A DNA stretch of 64,000 bases from Mesorhizobium sp. DCY119 (GCF_003590645.1 NZ_CP031834.1:434001-498000), one strand, 5' to 3'. Positions 34,526 to 45,340 are shown, counted from the first letter of the stretch. A program made the numbers and translations. Notes: generated by a model from the sequence alone, not told the origin.

Positions 34526-37246
34526 GTGAACGACGAAACGCCGATCCGCATCGAAGGCAGTTCGCCCGCTTTGAACGCGGCAGCCGCCACGCCGATGATG
34601 GAGCAATTTATCGAGATAAAGGCGGCGAACCCGGATTCGCTGCTGTTTTATCGCATGGGCGATTTCTACGAGCTGTTCTTCGATGACGCGGAAGCTGCCT
34701 CCCGCGCGCTCGGCATCGTGCTGACCAAGCGCGGCAAACATCAGGGCCACGACATTCCGATGTGCGGCGTGCCGGTGCATGCGGCCGACGACTATCTGCA
34801 AAAGCTGATCGCGCTCGGCTTTCGTGTTGCTGTCTGCGAGCAGATCGAGGACCCGGCCGAGGCCAAGAAGCGCGGCTCGAAATCCGTGGTCAAGCGCGAC
34901 GTCGTCCGCCTCGTCACGCCCGGCACGATTACCGAGGAAAAGCTGCTGGCGCCGTCGGAATCGAGTTTCCTGATGGCGCTGGGGCGGGTGAAGGGCGGGG
35001 CCGACAACACCTATGCGCTGGCCTGGATCGAGCTTTCGACCGGCATTTTTCGCGTGGCGGAAACCACCGCCGACAATCTGCTTGCCGACATCTTTCGCGT
35101 CGACCCGCGCGAGCTGATCATTGCCGAGCCGGTGTTCTATGACGAGGAGCTGAAGCCGGTCTTCGATCTCGTCGGCCGCGTCGCCAGCCCGCAGCCGCCG
35201 AGCCTCTTCGATTCGGCCTCCGCACCTGCGCGCATCGCCCGTTTCTTCGAGGTGGCGACGCCGGACAGTTTCGGCACATTTTCCCGCGCCGAGCTTTCGG
35301 CGGTTTCGGGCATCGTCGCCTATGTCGAGAAGACGCAGAAGGCCGAGCGCCCGCCGCTGTCACGGCCCGAACGCGAGCAGTCGGGCTCGACGCTGTTCAT
35401 CGACCCGGCGACGCGGGCCAATCTGGAGCTGCTGCGCACCATGGGCGGCAGCCGCGAGGGCTCGCTGTTCAAGGCGATCGACCGCACCGTGACCGGTGCC
35501 GGCGCGCGGATGCTTGCCGACCGGCTGATGTCGCCGCTGACCGACCCCAAGACGATCAACCAGCGCTTCGATTCCATCGCCTTCTTCCTTTCCGAGCGGC
35601 GGCTTTCCGAAAGCCTGCGCGCCTGCCTGAAGGGCGTGGCCGACATGCCGCGCGCGCTGACACGGCTGGCGCTGAACCGCGGCGGTCCGCGCGATCTCGG
35701 CGCGCTACGTTCGGGCTTCGAGGCAGCCCTTGCGCTGCGCACGCTGTTCACCGACGTCATCGCTCCCGCCGAGGTAACGGCAGCGCTCGAGGCGATCTCG
35801 GCTCTGCCGATCCGCTTTGCCGACCATCTTACGGCAGCGCTTGGCGACGAACTGCCCTTGCTCAAGCGCGACGGCGGTTTCGTCCGCTCGGGCTACCATG
35901 CCGAACTCGACGAGATGCGGGCGCTGCGCGACGAATCGCGCCGGGTGATCGCCGGCATGGAGCGGGACCTGATCGAAGAAACCGGCATCCGCTCGCTGAA
36001 GATCCGGCACAACAATGTGCTTGGCTATTACATCGAGGTGACCGCCAACCATCAGGCGATCATGATGGGCACGGACGAGGCCAAGGGCCGCTTCATCCAT
36101 CGCCAGACCATGGCCAACGCCATGCGCTTCACCACCACCGAACTTGCCGAGATGGAAACCAAGATCGCCAACGCCGCCGAGCGCGCGCTGTCGATCGAGC
36201 TTGGCGTGTTCGACACGCTGGTGGCGGAATCGGTCGGCCATGCCGACGTGATCCGTTCAGGTGCGGCGGCTCTCGCCGTGCTCGACGTGTCGGCAGCACT
36301 CGCCGTGCTGGCGCTTGCTGAAGCCTGGTGCCGGCCGGTGGTGGATGCCAGCCTTGCCTTCGAGATCGTCGGCGGGCGTCATCCGGTGGTCGAGCAGGCG
36401 CTGCGGCGCGCGGCGGCAAATGAATTCGTCGCCAATGACTGCGACCTGTCGCCGGAAGGCGGCGCCAAGGCCGGCGCGATCTGGCTGCTGACTGGCCCGA
36501 ACATGGGCGGTAAATCGACCTTCCTGCGCCAGAACGCGCTGATAGCCATCCTCGCCCAGATGGGCTCCTACGTGCCGGCGAAATCGGCCAGCATCGGCGT
36601 GGTCGACCGGCTGTTTTCCCGCGTCGGCGCCTCCGACGATCTGGCGCGCGGGCGCTCGACCTTCATGGTCGAGATGGTCGAGACCGCAGCCATCCTCAAC
36701 CAGGCCGGCGAGCGCGCGCTGGTGATCCTCGACGAAATCGGGCGCGGCACCGCGACCTTCGACGGCCTGTCGATCGCATGGGCGGCGGTCGAATATCTGC
36801 ACGAGAAGAACCGCTGCCGCGCGATCTTCGCCACGCATTTCCACGAGATGACCGCACTCGCCGGCAAGCTGGAGCGGCTGCACAACGTCACCATGCGGGT
36901 CAAGGAATGGGAAGGCGACGTCGTCTTCCTGCATGAAGTCGGCAAGGGTGCCGCCGACCGTTCCTACGGCGTGCAGGTGGCCCGTCTTGCCGGCCTGCCG
37001 GACGCCGTGGTGCAACGGGCCAAGGACGTGCTGCACCAGCTCGAGGCCGGCGAGACATCAGGGAAGGCCGACCGCCTCGTCGACGACCTGCCGCTGTTTT
37101 CTGCGGTGGTGAAAAAGGAAACGCCTGCCCCGGCAAAGAACGACGCGCTGGGCGGTGCGCTTGCCGCGCTTAATCTCGATGAAATGACCCCGCGCCAGGC
37201 GCAGGAGGCGTTGTATCGGCTGAAGGAGATGCTGGGGAAGGGGTGA
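34526..37246 (+). CDS. mutS: DNA mismatch repair protein MutS
   Basis: A 906-residue mismatch sensor. The mismatch-binding domain includes the Phe-x-Glu motif region [11 protein letters not shown], and the ATPase has Walker [10 protein letters not shown] and Walker [11 protein letters not shown] plus the STFMVEM loop. A C-terminal beta-clamp/tetramer region follows. The GTG at 34526 gives about 23 residues before [12 protein letters not shown], similar to other rhizobial MutS; an internal ATG at 34595 would give a shorter protein. Divergent from maeB, the two genes share a 115-base promoter gap. Cytosolic homodimer with MutL, encoded elsewhere. Confidence 0.96.
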   Translation: MNDETPIRIEGSSPALNAAAATPMMEQFIEIKAANPDSLLFYRMGDFYELFFDDAEAASRALGIVLTKRGKHQGHDIPMCGVPVHAADDYLQKLIALGFRVAVCEQIEDPAEAKKRGSKSVVKRDVVRLVTPGTITEEKLLAPSESSFLMALGRVKGGADNTYALAWIELSTGIFRVAETTADNLLADIFRVDPRELIIAEPVFYDEELKPVFDLVGRVASPQPPSLFDSASAPARIARFFEVATPDSFGTFSRAELSAVSGIVAYVEKTQKAERPPLSRPEREQSGSTLFIDPATRANLELLRTMGGSREGSLFKAIDRTVTGAGARMLADRLMSPLTDPKTINQRFDSIAFFLSERRLSESLRACLKGVADMPRALTRLALNRGGPRDLGALRSGFEAALALRTLFTDVIAPAEVTAALEAISALPIRFADHLTAALGDELPLLKRDGGFVRSGYHAELDEMRALRDESRRVIAGMERDLIEETGIRSLKIRHNNVLGYYIEVTANHQAIMMGTDEAKGRFIHRQTMANAMRFTTTELAEMETKIANAAERALSIELGVFDTLVAESVGHADVIRSGAAALAVLDVSAALAVLALAEAWCRPVVDASLAFEIVGGRHPVVEQALRRAAANEFVANDCDLSPEGGAKAGAIWLLTGPNMGGKSTFLRQNALIAILAQMGSYVPAKSASIGVVDRLFSRVGASDDLARGRSTFMVEMVETAAILNQAGERALVILDEIGRGTATFDGLSIAWAAVEYLHEKNRCRAIFATHFHEMTALAGKLERLHNVTMRVKEWEGDVVFLHEVGKGAADRSYGVQVARLAGLPDAVVQRAKDVLHQLEAGETSGKADRLVDDLPLFSAVVKKETPAPAKNDALGGALAALNLDEMTPRQAQEALYRLKEMLGKG

Positions 37247-37300
37247 GGAACGTCGCGTTCGATTGCAGTTTTATTGTTCAAGCTGCCGCTCGACGTTGCC

Positions 37301-37419
37301 CCCCTCTGGCCTGCCGGCCATCTCCCCCACAGGTGGGGAGATCAGCCTTCATGACGGCGGCGCGAGCAAAGCTGCTAATCTCCCCACCTGTGGGGGAGAT
37401 GGCCGGCAGGCCAGAGGGG
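37301..37419. repeat. Perfect 42-bp inverted repeat between mutS and rsm22-like gene
   Basis: Left arm 37301-37342 and right arm 37378-37419 are exact reverse complements across 42 bases, with a 35-base loop. The arms contain GGCCTGCCGGCC and CCCCACAGGTGGGG sub-palindromes. The gap otherwise shows no gene. Could terminate transcription from both convergent genes, and belongs to the repeat-type DNA of this genome. Confidence 0.85.
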
Positions 37420-37480
37420 AGCGCGAAGGAATGCGGCAGACGTGGTTTGGGTTGCCACCATAGCGTAGCAGCCATCAAGC

Positions 37481-38452
37481 CTACTCCACCCACATCCCAT
37501 CGCCCCAGTCCAACTTGCGCGCAGACTTGAACGCAGCCCCCTCTCGGCGAGTAATCAGCCTTTCGGCAACTGCGCCATCCGCCTCGCACAGCTTCAGCCG
37601 AACCATGCCGCTACTCGCCTGCGGCGGTGCCAGCACGCGCGCCTGCTGCCCATCCGCCGGCACACGCGACGCCGCGACAAAAATATACTTCTCGTCCTCC
37701 CACGGCACCTCGCCGCCCTTGGCCAGCCTATGCAGGCGCGAGCGGGCGACGCGGCGGGAGAAGTGGCACCAGTCGGGTGTAACCAGCGGGCAAGCTGCCT
37801 GATGCGGGCAAGGCGCCGCAAGATGCGCGCCGGCTTCGATCAGCCGCGAACGCACGCGCAATATGCGCTGCCAGCCGGCCGGCGTGCCGGGCTCGACGAT
37901 GACCAGCGTGCCCGTCGTCAGGCTCCACAGCCGGTCGACCAGCGCATCGATCCTCGCCGGGTCGAGCTCGTCCAGCACATAGGCGAGCGTCACCAGATCG
38001 GCAGGTTGCAGATCGCGAAGACCGCCGCTCACATCGGCGGCGACATAGCGCGCAATTGTCGGCGTAGCATGACCGGCTAGCCCCGCTCCAACCGCGCGGA
38101 TGGACGGGCTGGTCTCGACCAGCACCGCCTCCTCCAGACCGTCCCAGCAATCGCGCGCCGCCCAGAACGCCGTGCCGGGACCGGCGCCGACATCGAGCAA
38201 GGTCCTGGGCGAAAAGTCCGGCAGGCTTTCCGCCACCATCTCCATGCTGGCGCGAACCGCCGCAAAGGTCGCCGGCAGCCGCGTCGCCAGATAGGCTTTC
38301 GCCGCGAGATCGTCGGAGAGATGCAGCCGGCCGTCGCGCGTCTCGGCGCGATAGCGGCGTGACAACGTATCCGCCGCCTGCTTCAGCTTCGGCAGCGGGA
38401 TGCCTTCCAGAACCTGATCAACCGCCTGCCGCAGCGGCGCGGGAAGTTCCAT
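37481..38452 (-). CDS. Rsm22-like SAM-dependent methyltransferase (mitoribosomal assembly family)
   Basis: A 323-residue protein of the small ribosomal subunit Rsm22/METTL17 family. The SAM-binding motif is LLDVGAGPGTAFWA (85-98). Cysteines 215, 221 and 229 (PCPHQAACPLVTPDWC) match the cysteine cluster of this family, which binds an iron-sulfur cluster in METTL17. DELDPARIDALVD is another conserved segment. The role in ribosome assembly is known for the mitochondrial homologue; in bacteria it is inferred. Convergent with mutS across the 42-bp inverted repeat. Confidence 0.85.
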   Translation of the reverse strand: MELPAPLRQAVDQVLEGIPLPKLKQAADTLSRRYRAETRDGRLHLSDDLAAKAYLATRLPATFAAVRASMEMVAESLPDFSPRTLLDVGAGPGTAFWAARDCWDGLEEAVLVETSPSIRAVGAGLAGHATPTIARYVAADVSGGLRDLQPADLVTLAYVLDELDPARIDALVDRLWSLTTGTLVIVEPGTPAGWQRILRVRSRLIEAGAHLAAPCPHQAACPLVTPDWCHFSRRVARSRLHRLAKGGEVPWEDEKYIFVAASRVPADGQQARVLAPPQASSGMVRLKLCEADGAVAERLITRREGAAFKSARKLDWGDGMWVE

Positions 38453-38496
38453 ACCTGTTAGTTTCCCTCTTGGGGCGGGACGACCTTCTTATTCCT

Positions 38497-38545
38497 GAAG
38501 CATGATCTTGCCCCAAAAAGTCTGCAACTTTTTGGGATCATGCTT
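38497..38545. repeat. Nested palindrome between rsm22-like and Hsp70-like genes
   Basis: Outer arms AAGCATGATC (38498-38507) and GATCATGCTT (38536-38545) enclose CCAAAAAGT/ACTTTTTGG around a CTGCA loop (38512-38534). It is the same type as at 22385 and 27430 and ends at the Hsp70-like stop codon, suggesting a terminator role for that minus-strand gene. Confidence 0.65.
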
Positions 38546-39807
38546 TAGGCGCTGCCGAATTTCCGTGACGCGTCGAGCGCGAGGCCGAGCCCGACCGAGC
38601 CGAACATATCGCCTTCCACCACCGTTGCACCCGGAAAAAGCGCAAGCACGCTCTGCTTGAGCAGCGGTATCGCCGTCGAGCCACCGGTGAGGAACAGCGT
38701 CGTAATCTGCCCCGCCTTCAGGCCGGCATCCTCGAGCGTCCTGGACACCGTGGCGGTGACGCGGCCCACGGCTTCCTCGATCGCCGCATCCAGCCCGGCG
38801 CGCGTCATCGGCACGCTCAGCGTCTCGTGGGTCAGGCGAATGTCCATCAACGCCTCGGCGCTGTCGGTCAGTTCGATCTTGGCGCGCTCGACCTTGCCGG
38901 CCAGCGCATGGCCCTGCCGGTGGCTGACGATGTCGATCATGCGCTCGACCAGTTCCGGCCGCGCCGCCTCGTAGCGGATCTGGCGCAGGTCGGTCGCCGC
39001 CTTGGCGGTATAGAGCTGGTTAATGCGCTGCCAGGTAGCGAGGTCGAAGAAATAGCCGGCTGGCAAGTTGCGCTTGCCGTCCTTGGTCTGCGTCTTGTAG
39101 CCGAGCTCGGGCATCAGATGCGCCATAGACAAGAGCCGGTCGAAATCGGTGCCGCCGATATGGACGCCGGTGTTGGCCAGGATGTCGTCCTTGCGGTCGA
39201 CGGCGCGTGCCCGCTCTGGCGAGACGCGCACGATGGAAAAGTCCGACGTGCCGCCGCCGATATCGATGATCAGCGCCAGCTCCTCGCGCCGCACGCTCTG
39301 CTCGTAATCGAGGGCAGCCGCAATCGGTTCGAACTGGAAGGCGATGTGCTGGAAACCTTGCGCACGGGCGGCCTTTTCAAGTTGGCCCTGCGCGTCGCGG
39401 TCGGCTGCCTCGTCGTCATCGACGAAATGCACCGGGCGTCCGAGCACGACGCTGGCGACTTCGCCGTCGGCGGCGTGCTCCAGCCGCTGCTTCAGATAAC
39501 CGACAAAGGTGCCGATAATGTCGGAGAACGCCAGGTAGCGCGCCTTGATGCGGGTCTTTTCATGGATAAGCGAGGAGCCAAGCACGCTTTTCAGCGCGCG
39601 CAACAGGCGGCCTTCGGCATGTTCGGTATAGTCTTCGATGGCGCGCCGGCCGAAATAGGTGCCGTTGTCCTCGAAATTGTAGAAGACCGCGCTCGGCATG
39701 GTGACATGCTCGTTCTCCAGCCGCACGAGCCGTGGCCGGCCCTGATCCATGACGCCCACCGTCGAGTTGGACGTGCCAAAGTCGATGCCACCGCTGATCG
39801 GTTTCAT
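38545..39807 (-). CDS. Hsp70-family protein (YegD-like)
   Basis: A 420-residue protein consisting of the actin-like ATPase of Hsp70 only; the C-terminal peptide-binding domain is missing, as in E. coli YegD. GIDFGTSNS (7-15) and IDIGGGTSDFS are the two phosphate loops and LTGGSTAIPLL the adenosine motif. AAGGA eight bases before ATG 39807 defines the start. Function unknown, presumed chaperone-like ATPase. Divergent from glnD. Confidence 0.9.
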   Translation of the reverse strand: MKPISGGIDFGTSNSTVGVMDQGRPRLVRLENEHVTMPSAVFYNFEDNGTYFGRRAIEDYTEHAEGRLLRALKSVLGSSLIHEKTRIKARYLAFSDIIGTFVGYLKQRLEHAADGEVASVVLGRPVHFVDDDEAADRDAQGQLEKAARAQGFQHIAFQFEPIAAALDYEQSVRREELALIIDIGGGTSDFSIVRVSPERARAVDRKDDILANTGVHIGGTDFDRLLSMAHLMPELGYKTQTKDGKRNLPAGYFFDLATWQRINQLYTAKAATDLRQIRYEAARPELVERMIDIVSHRQGHALAGKVERAKIELTDSAEALMDIRLTHETLSVPMTRAGLDAAIEEAVGRVTATVSRTLEDAGLKAGQITTLFLTGGSTAIPLLKQSVLALFPGATVVEGDMFGSVGLGLALDASRKFGSA

Positions 39808-39992
39808 GGGGTGCTTCCTTGTCTTTGATTGCGGCCGCGGCGCGGGGAGACAGGCGGTTACACAAGGCGGGCGACAATGTCGAGGCTGCAGGCCGGTTTT
39901 TTTGCTTGCCCCGCCACGATTTCGCACCCCATACCCACATAAGGAAAAACGCGGTATAGACGCCGCCCGGAAAGCGAGTCTTCTACTCAGGC

Positions 39993-42797
39993 ATGGCAAA
40001 GATTCCCCTCAAGCTCGAAGAGATGGTCGACGGCGAAATCCTGCGCCGCGAACTGACGGCACTCACAGCCGAGACCGGCGGCGATGGCTCGTCGCTGGCC
40101 GTGCGCGGCAAGGTGCTGCAGCTGCTGAAAGAGACCAGCGTTGCCGGCCGCGCGGTCGCCGAAAGAATGCTGATGGAGGATGGCGGCGGCACCGCCTGTG
40201 CGGCGCGGATTTCCCATCTCATGGACGAGATCATCCGCGCGCTCTACGATTTCGCCGTCACCCATGTCTATCGCGCCAAGAACCCGTCATCGGCCGAGCG
40301 CATGGCGGTGGTGGCGGTCGGCGGCTATGGCCGCGGCACGCTGGCGCCCGGTTCCGACATCGACCTCCTGTTCCTCCTCCCCTACAAGCAAACGCCGTGG
40401 GGCGAGCAGATCGTCGAATACATGCTCTACATGCTGTGGGACCTCGGCCTGAAGGTCGGCCACGCCACCCGCAACATCGAGGAATGCCTGCGCCTGTCGC
40501 GCGGCGACATCACCATCCGCACCGCCATCCTCGAGGCCCGTTTCATCTGGGGCGAGGAAAAGCTCTTCAACGAACTGCTTTCGCGTTTCGACAAGGAAGT
40601 GGTGAAGGACACCGGCCCTGAATTCGTCCAGGCCAAGCTGGCCGAACGCGATGACCGCCACGCCAAGGCCGGCGAAAGCCGCTATCTCGTCGAGCCCAAC
40701 GTCAAGGACGGCAAGGGCGGCCTGCGCGACCTGCAGACGCTGTTCTGGATCGGCAAATATTTCTATCGCGTCCGCACCGGCGACGAGCTGATCGACCAGG
40801 GCGTTTTCACCCGCGCCGAATACAACCAGTTCCTCAAGGCCGAGGATTTTCTCTGGGCGGTGCGCTGCCACATGCATTTCCTCACCGGCAAGGCCGAGGA
40901 AAGGCTGCATTTCGACATCCAGCGCGATATCGCCGAACGGCTCGGCTATACCAGCCATCCCGGCCTGTCGGCGGTCGAGCGCTTCATGAAGCACTACTTC
41001 CTCATCGCCAAGACCGTCGGCGACCTGACCCGCATCTTCTGCGCCGGGCTGGAGGAGGAGCAGGCCAAGCATGTGCCGGGCTTCAACCGCATCTTCCTCA
41101 CCTTCTCGCGTCGCCGCCGCAAGCTGGCCGGCACCACCGACTTCATCGTCGACAATCACCGCATCAACGTCGCCGACGACCATGTCTTCGAGCGTGACCC
41201 GGTCAACATGCTGCGCCTGTTCTGGTTCGCCGACCGGCACGGGCTGGAGTTCCACCCGGACGCGCTGAAGCTTTTGACGCGCTCGCTGTCGCTGGTCGAC
41301 AAGAACCTGCGCCGCAACAAGGAAGCCAACCGGCTGTTCCTGGATATCCTGACGTCGGACCGCAACCCCGAGCTCAATCTGCGCCGCATGAACGAGGCCG
41401 GCCTGCTCGGCAAGCTGATCCCGGATTTCGGCCGCATCGTCGCGATGATGCAGTTCAACATGTATCATCACTACACGGTCGACGAGCATCTGCTGCGCTG
41501 CATCGGCGTGCTGTCGGAAATCGAACGCGGCGACGGCGAGAAAATCCACCCGCTGTCGCATTCGTTGATGGCGGGGCTGAAGAACAAGCGTGAGGCGCTC
41601 TACGTCGCCGTGCTGCTGCACGACATCGCCAAGGGCCGTCCCGAGGACCATTCGGAGGCCGGCGCACGGATCGCCCGTCGTCTCTGCCCGCATATGGGGT
41701 TGTCGGCGGCCGACACCGAGACCGTGGCATGGCTGGTGGAAAACCACCTCGTCATGTCGATGACGGCACAGACGCGCGACCTCAACGACCGCAAGACGAT
41801 CGCCGATTTCGCCGATCTGGTGCAGTCGGTCGAGCGCATGAAGCTGCTGCTGATCCTGACCGTCTGCGACATTCGCGGCGTCGGTCCTGGCGTGTGGAAC
41901 GGCTGGAAGGGACAGTTGCTGCGCACGCTCTATTACGAGACCGAACTTCTGCTGACCGGCGGCTTCTCCGAAGTGTCGCGGGCGCAGCGTGCCGGACAGG
42001 CACGCGAAAGACTGGCGGAGGCCCTTGCCGATTGGCCGGATAATGAGCGCAAGCGCATCGTCGGGCTGCCCTATGAGAACTACCTTCTGGCGGTCGATCT
42101 CAAGGACCAGATCCGGCATGCCCAGTTCATCCGCGAGGCCGATGCGGCACAGAAAAAGCTCTCGACCATGGTGAAAACCCATGAATTCGAGGCGGTGACC
42201 GAAATCACCGTGCTGGCGCAGGACCATCCGCGCCTGCTTTCCGTGATTGCGGGCGCCTGCGCGGCAGCCGGCGGCAACATCGTCGACGCGCAGATCTTCA
42301 CCACCTCCGACGGGCGGGCGCTGGACACGATCCTTATTTCCCGCGAATTCGACCGCGACGAGGACGAGCGCCGCCGCGCCGAGCGCGTCGGCCGGCTGAT
42401 CGAGGACGTGCTGTCCGGCAAGAGCTGGCTGCCGGAGATGATCGAGAAGCGGACCAAGCCGAAGCGCGGCGCCAAGGCCTTCCGCCGCGAGCCGCGCGTC
42501 GATATCCGCAACACGCTGTCGAACCGCTTCACCGTCATAGACGTGTCCGGCCTCGACCGGCCGGGCCTGCTGTCGGAAATCACCGGCGCGCTGTCCGACC
42601 TGTCGCTGGACATTGCGTCCGCGCACATCACCACCTTCGGCGAAAAGGTGATCGACACTTTCTATGTGACCGACCTGACCGGCCAGAAGATCGACAACCC
42701 GACCCGGCTCCAGACCATCCGCACCAGGCTGATCGCCACGCTCGGCGGCGAGGCTGCCGTCCAGCGCGCAGCCAAGGCCAAGGCGGCAGCGGAATGA
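39993..42797 (+). CDS. glnD: [Protein-PII] uridylyltransferase/uridylyl-removing enzyme
   Basis: A 934-residue nitrogen sensor that uridylylates and deuridylylates PII according to glutamine. The nucleotidyltransferase motif is [18 protein letters not shown] (110-127). The HD domain contains [15 protein letters not shown] and is responsible for removal of UMP. Two C-terminal ACT domains follow ([28 protein letters not shown]), binding glutamine. Full length versus the family's about 890-950. No strong ribosome site at ATG 39993. murJ follows after a repeat-rich gap, as is usual in rhizobia. Confidence 0.96.
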   Translation: MAKIPLKLEEMVDGEILRRELTALTAETGGDGSSLAVRGKVLQLLKETSVAGRAVAERMLMEDGGGTACAARISHLMDEIIRALYDFAVTHVYRAKNPSSAERMAVVAVGGYGRGTLAPGSDIDLLFLLPYKQTPWGEQIVEYMLYMLWDLGLKVGHATRNIEECLRLSRGDITIRTAILEARFIWGEEKLFNELLSRFDKEVVKDTGPEFVQAKLAERDDRHAKAGESRYLVEPNVKDGKGGLRDLQTLFWIGKYFYRVRTGDELIDQGVFTRAEYNQFLKAEDFLWAVRCHMHFLTGKAEERLHFDIQRDIAERLGYTSHPGLSAVERFMKHYFLIAKTVGDLTRIFCAGLEEEQAKHVPGFNRIFLTFSRRRRKLAGTTDFIVDNHRINVADDHVFERDPVNMLRLFWFADRHGLEFHPDALKLLTRSLSLVDKNLRRNKEANRLFLDILTSDRNPELNLRRMNEAGLLGKLIPDFGRIVAMMQFNMYHHYTVDEHLLRCIGVLSEIERGDGEKIHPLSHSLMAGLKNKREALYVAVLLHDIAKGRPEDHSEAGARIARRLCPHMGLSAADTETVAWLVENHLVMSMTAQTRDLNDRKTIADFADLVQSVERMKLLLILTVCDIRGVGPGVWNGWKGQLLRTLYYETELLLTGGFSEVSRAQRAGQARERLAEALADWPDNERKRIVGLPYENYLLAVDLKDQIRHAQFIREADAAQKKLSTMVKTHEFEAVTEITVLAQDHPRLLSVIAGACAAAGGNIVDAQIFTTSDGRALDTILISREFDRDEDERRRAERVGRLIEDVLSGKSWLPEMIEKRTKPKRGAKAFRREPRVDIRNTLSNRFTVIDVSGLDRPGLLSEITGALSDLSLDIASAHITTFGEKVIDTFYVTDLTGQKIDNPTRLQTIRTRLIATLGGEAAVQRAAKAKAAAE

Positions 42798-43145
42798 GCG
42801 CCGCGCCGCTATTCTCCCCCTCGAGGGGGAGATGTCGCCAAAGGCGACAGAGGGGGTCGGCAGACGCCGCACTCGACGCAAAGGAACGTCGAGCACTGCC
42901 GCACCGACCCCACCCGGCCGCTCGACGGCAGGGCAATTGGATATGGCACGGCCTACCCCCACTCCGTCGCGCTTCGCGCGCCACCTCTCCCCCTCAAAAG
43001 GGGAGAGGAAGGGAGCCAGCCTCGCGGCCGTGTGGTTCCTCTCCCCCGTCGATCGGGGGAGAGGTGGCTCGGCGAAGCCGAGACGGAGTGGGGGTCGAAT
43101 TTCACATGCAATCGCCTCCCCCTCGAGGGGGAGGGAGACCACTCC
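42798..43145. repeat. Repeat-filled gap between glnD and murJ
   Basis: 348 bases without a gene. The left half (about 42822-42860) has the motif CCCCCTCGAGGGGG followed by GTCGCCAAAGGCGAC. The right half, 42956-43094, is the reverse orientation of the element at 26335-26471: identical end sequences GGAGTGGGGG and CCCCCACTCCG, but a different central block. A further CCCCCTCGAGGGGG lies at about 43117-43130, and the ribosome site of murJ (GGGAG) lies at its edge. Confidence 0.85.
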
Positions 43146-44738
43146 ATGAGCCTGATCAAGAAATTCGCCACCGTCGCGTCGGGAACGCTGATGAGCCGCG
43201 CCTTCGGCTTCATCCGCGAGATGCTGATGGCAGCGGCGATCGGCACCGGGCCGATTGCGGATGCCTTCTACGCCGCCTTCCAGTTTCCCAACACGTTTCG
43301 CCGGCTGTTTGCCGAAGGCGCCTTCAATGCCGCCTTCGTGCCGCTCTTCGCCAAGGAGATCGAGGCCCACGGCACCGATGGCGCCAAGCGCTTTTCCGAA
43401 GAAGTCTTCGGCGTCCTGTTCACCGCACTTCTGGCGCTGACCATCGTCATGGAACTGGCGATGCCGCTGCTGGTGCGCTTCGTCATCGCGCCGGGCTTTG
43501 CCGACGACGCGCAGAAATACGATCTCACCGTGGCGCTGGCCACCATCATGTTCCCCTATCTCATCTGCATGTCGCTGGCGGCGATGATGAGCGGCATGCT
43601 GAATTCGCTGCGCCGCTATTTCGCTGCGGCAATCGCCCCGGTATTCCTCAATTTCATCCTCATCGGCGTGCTAGCCAACACCTGGCACAAGGGTCATGAC
43701 GGCCTGACCGTCGGCTATGCGCTGTCCTGGGGCGTGCTGGCGGCGGGGCTGGTGCAGCTCGCCATCGTCTGGATCGCTGTGCGCCATGCCGGGATCTCGA
43801 TCGGCTTTCGCCGCCCGCGCCTGACGCCCAACGTCAAGCGCCTGCTGATCCTCGCACTGCCCGCCGCCATCACCGGCGGCATCACCCAGATCAACCAGCT
43901 CATCGGCACAGCCATCGCGTCGGGCCAGAACAGCGCCGTCTCCTCGCTGGCGCTGGCTGACCGCGTCTACCAGCTGCCGCTCGGCGTCGTCGGCGTGGCG
44001 GTCGCCATCGTGCTCCTGCCCGAACTGGCGCGCGCGCTGAAATCCGGCAATCTGAAAGAGGCCGCCAATCTGCAGAACCGCTCGGTCGAGTTCACGCTGT
44101 TCCTGACCTTGCCGGCAACCGCCGCCCTGCTGGTCATGTCGGAACCGATCGTGCGCGTGCTCTACGAGCGCGGCCAGTTCGCCGCCACCAACAGCACGCC
44201 GACGGTCGCCGCGATCCTCGCCATCTTCGGCCTCGGCCTGCCGGCCTTCGTGCTGATCAAGGCCTTCACGCCCGGCTATTTCGCCCGCGAGGACACGCGC
44301 ACGCCGATGATCTTCGCCGCGATCTCCGTGGCGGTGAACATCGCCGTCGCGCTGACGCTGTTTCCCGAAATGGGCGCGCCGGGCATCGCGGTTGCTTCCG
44401 CTATCGCCGGCTGGGTCAATGCGGCCATGCTCTTCGGCGTGCTGATCAGGCGCGGCCACTGGGGCACCGATCTTCCGCTGCTGACCCGCATCCCGCGGCT
44501 GGTGCTGGCGGCAGCGGTGATGGGCCTTGCGCTCTATTTCGCCATCCAGTGGCTCGCGCCCTACCTCGCCTCGTCCTCGCCGGTCTACACGCAGGCCGCG
44601 ACGCTGGCCATTCTGGTCGGCGCCGGCACGCTCATCTACTTCATCGTCGCCTTCGGCACCGGCGGCGCCGATATCGGCATGCTGCGGCGGAGTATCAAGC
44701 GGGGGAGAGGAAAGCCGCCCGCGCCGGAACCGGAGTGA
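43146..44738 (+). CDS. murJ: Lipid II flippase MurJ
   Basis: A 530-residue inner-membrane protein of the MviN/MurJ family that flips the peptidoglycan precursor lipid II. About 14 hydrophobic segments can be drawn; characteristic motifs are SRAFGFIREM (17-26), DAFYAAFQFPNTFRRLFAEGAF and VLYERGQF. ATG 43146 begins MSLIKKFATVASGTLMSR, matching the family; a longer frame from 43032 reads through repeat DNA and is rejected. The usual partner in rhizobia is glnD upstream. Essential in most bacteria. Confidence 0.95.
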   Translation: MSLIKKFATVASGTLMSRAFGFIREMLMAAAIGTGPIADAFYAAFQFPNTFRRLFAEGAFNAAFVPLFAKEIEAHGTDGAKRFSEEVFGVLFTALLALTIVMELAMPLLVRFVIAPGFADDAQKYDLTVALATIMFPYLICMSLAAMMSGMLNSLRRYFAAAIAPVFLNFILIGVLANTWHKGHDGLTVGYALSWGVLAAGLVQLAIVWIAVRHAGISIGFRRPRLTPNVKRLLILALPAAITGGITQINQLIGTAIASGQNSAVSSLALADRVYQLPLGVVGVAVAIVLLPELARALKSGNLKEAANLQNRSVEFTLFLTLPATAALLVMSEPIVRVLYERGQFAATNSTPTVAAILAIFGLGLPAFVLIKAFTPGYFAREDTRTPMIFAAISVAVNIAVALTLFPEMGAPGIAVASAIAGWVNAAMLFGVLIRRGHWGTDLPLLTRIPRLVLAAAVMGLALYFAIQWLAPYLASSSPVYTQAATLAILVGAGTLIYFIVAFGTGGADIGMLRRSIKRGRGKPPAPEPE

Positions 44739-44741
44739 CGC

Positions 44742-45056
44742 CTACGCGGCGCGCGGTTGGATCTTGGCAAGTTCGTCACCGAGCCGGCGCTTTTGCTCCA
44801 TGAGCTCGAAATCATGCTGAAGACCGAGGAAAAACCCTTCCGATATGCCGAAATAGCGGGCCAGCCGCAGATCGGTATCGGCGGTCACCGCCCGTTTGCC
44901 CAAGACGATCTCGTTTATCCGACGCGGCGAAACGCCGATGGCGCGCGCCAGCGCATTCTGGCTCAGATGCATAGGCTCCAGGAACTCGGACAGCAGGATC
45001 TCGCCGGCATGCGGATTGTGCAGATGCTCGTCAGTGGTAATCGGTGATTTCGACAT
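44742..45056 (-). CDS. higA: HigA-type antitoxin
   Basis: A 104-residue protein of the HigA/VapI group with a helix-turn-helix (LSQNALARAIGVSPRRINEI, about 31-50) and characteristic HPGEILLSEFLEPM-like start (NPHAGEILLSEFLEPMHLS). It should neutralise the toxin encoded just upstream and repress the pair by binding a palindrome such as that at 45322-45340. The gene overlaps the toxin gene by 26 bases. It ends four bases after murJ, convergent with it. Confidence 0.92.
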   Translation of the reverse strand: MSKSPITTDEHLHNPHAGEILLSEFLEPMHLSQNALARAIGVSPRRINEIVLGKRAVTADTDLRLARYFGISEGFFLGLQHDFELMEQKRRLGDELAKIQPRAA

Positions 45057-45312
45057 CGCTCGGCTGCCCTTCCTTCCATTGGAAACATATGCGCCACTGA
45101 TCGTTTATCCTGATCGAGAATTGCCCTTTGCGATCTCCTTTCAGGGCCTCAAGCCTGTTGCCAGGCGGCACGCGCAGATCGTCCAGTTGCCGCGCCTGAT
45201 TGATGAGCCTGAGCTTGATCAGCGCCTTGTTCTGGATGTCGGGCGGCAACCTGCGGCTTCGCAGACCATTCCATATCTTCTCCGTCTCGGGATCAGCGAA
45301 GCTTGCAATCAT
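45031..45312 (-). CDS. higB: HigB-type toxin (RelE/ParE family)
   Basis: A 93-residue protein whose gene comes first in the operon, the order typical of hig[21 protein letters not shown] and QWRICFQW are the conserved RelE-fold segments of HigB; the ribosome-dependent mRNA endonucleases of this family have such basic residues. Overlaps higA by 26 bases. The pair sits between murJ and trpS, genes otherwise adjacent in many rhizobia, so it is probably an insertion of a mobile module. Confidence 0.92.
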   Translation of the reverse strand: MIASFADPETEKIWNGLRSRRLPPDIQNKALIKLRLINQARQLDDLRVPPGNRLEALKGDRKGQFSIRINDQWRICFQWKEGQPSDVEITDYH

Positions 45313-45321
45313 TACTCAATA

Positions 45322-45340
45322 TATAACGCATAACGTTATA
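45322..45340. promoter_or_regulatory. Candidate HigA operator
   Basis: TATAACG, spacer CATAA, CGTTATA: perfect seven-base arms, ten bases before the higB start. Its AT-richness suggests overlap with the -10 region of the higBA promoter, which fits autorepression by HigA. Confidence 0.65.

Noticed and set aside
43032-43145. N-terminal extension of MurJ
   Set aside because: The extra codons are repeat DNA shared with the element at 26335-26471; the family start is at 43146.
40287-43370. Very long open frame (over 1000 codons) antisense to glnD
   Set aside because: glnD on the plus strand has all family motifs; the antisense frame has no recognisable domains and extends across repeat DNA. It reflects high GC at third codon positions.
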